Below are positions 51,235 through 51,517 of a DNA stretch of 51,517 bases, piece by piece (position 1 is the stretch's first letter; each line of letters begins with the position of its first letter). The translations under genes were made by a program, and so were the position numbers. Source of the DNA: Halieaceae bacterium. Its GTDB lineage: Bacteria; Pseudomonadota; Gammaproteobacteria; Pseudomonadales; Halieaceae. The notes under the pieces are model-generated. The model was not told the origin of the DNA and searched no databases. It saw only the letters and a program-made list of their open reading frames with translations. The DNA lies in the NCBI GenBank assembly GCA_026710905.1, contig JAPOQD010000055.1, forward strand, positions 1-51,517. Direction: 5' to 3'.

Positions 51235-51473
51235 TACTGATTGTCTTTGTTCGTATTCGCCGTGCTGGTGACAAGGTGATTGTAGTCATCCTTCGTAAAG
51301 TCAGGCTTCACGATCCAGCGGTGGCGAGTTTCGCCGGTGTCCTCAAGGCCAGGCGGCGCCGTAAGCTCCTCCCCCAACACGAAATTATTGCCGCCGCCAA
51401 GGACTGCACGGACCTTATCCCAATCGTCGTAGAAGTATTCAGCAATAAGCGGGATGATCTTGTGGCGCAGGGA
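51234..51473 (-). pseudogene. mcrB: mcrB C-terminal fragment, truncated
   Basis: On the minus strand a short open frame reads SLRHKIIPLIAEYFYDDWDK, VRAVLGGGNNFVLGEEL and ends KDDYNHLVTSTANTNKDNQ before a TAA at 51236-51234. This is the C-terminal end of McrB, the GTPase motor of the McrBC restriction system. An in-frame TAA at 51476-51474 precedes it, lying within a GGGCTCTGACCCC repeat, so the gene is cut at that repeat. No start is available. It is coupled to the mcrC fragment by TAATG. Confidence 0.75.
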
Positions 51474-51499
51474 TTAAAGGGCTCTGACCCCTTTTTTTT
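51474..51499. repeat. GGGCTCTGACCCC repeat at the mcrB breakpoint
   Basis: ATTAAAGGGCTCTGACCCC followed by eight T. It shares a 26-base stretch (with the preceding GATT) with the inverted copy at 42171-42192. It marks the point where mcrB coding stops being readable. Confidence 0.85.
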
Positions 51500-51517
51500 C
51501 CGCCTTTTTTTCTCAAA

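Overview
The window reads as the chromosome of a GC-rich, free-living gammaproteobacterium. The best guess is a marine lineage near Halieaceae/OM60-NOR5 (Cellvibrionales). This rests on conserved gene order (tpiA-secG-tRNA-Leu, glmM-folP-ftsH-rlmE/yhbY, greA-carB-carA, rpsF-rpsR-DUF2232-rplI-dnaB, rlmB-rnr), on aceK, and on an acyl-CoA dehydrogenase pair beside a luciferase-like oxidoreductase. Taxonomy is inference; no rRNA is present. No CRISPR array and no intact transposase were seen.

Layout. 1-6.2 kb (minus strand): a histidine phosphatase, aceK, an LLM-class flavin oxidoreductase and two acyl-CoA dehydrogenases (acetate/fatty-acid metabolism). 6.3-9.5 kb: a GNAT acetyltransferase, initiator tRNA-fMet with a clear sigma-70 promoter and terminator, a cation-diffusion-facilitator metal exporter, a lipocalin-like (DUF7064-type) protein and tRNA-Leu(GAG). 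9.5-20.8 kb (minus, except yhbY): the housekeeping block secG, tpiA, glmM, folP, ftsH, rlmE, yhbY, greA, carB, carA, with many overlapping stop/start junctions. 21.3-25.5 kb: an accessory stretch with mazEF-type, phd/doc-type and DUF4143-ATPase genes around a glucokinase, with palindromic operator candidates before each toxin-antitoxin-type unit. 25.6-30.2 kb: a DUF885 lipoprotein and a cytochrome c5-feoA-feoB iron-uptake group.

31.0-39.3 kb is the most unusual region. A tightly packed minus-strand operon holds two FtsX-type ABC permeases, a LolD/MacB-type ATPase, an outer-membrane beta-barrel protein, a di-heme MauG/CCP-like peroxidase and a parallel beta-helix protein fused to a cytochrome c domain. 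A LolA-like carrier gene lies just upstream. It looks like an uncharacterised envelope system coupling Lol-like transport across the periplasm to c-type cytochrome redox chemistry.

39.4-40.6 kb: hairpins, a degraded HTH gene and small toxin-antitoxin-like genes (DUF4258, DUF433). 40.6-49.3 kb: core genes dnaB, rplI, DUF2232, rpsR, rpsF, rlmB, rnr, aroK and gcvT. 49.4 kb to the end: an accessory/decay zone with a superinfection-immunity-like protein, an orphan tRNA-Gly 3' end (probable old attachment site), a parDE module flanked by short direct repeats, and truncated mcrC and mcrB.

Several dispersed repeats punctuate the window: a palindromic family with core GCCCGCATATGGCGCC, a 75-bp repeat pair, and a GGGGTCAGAGCCC repeat clustered before dnaB and again at the mcrB breakpoint.
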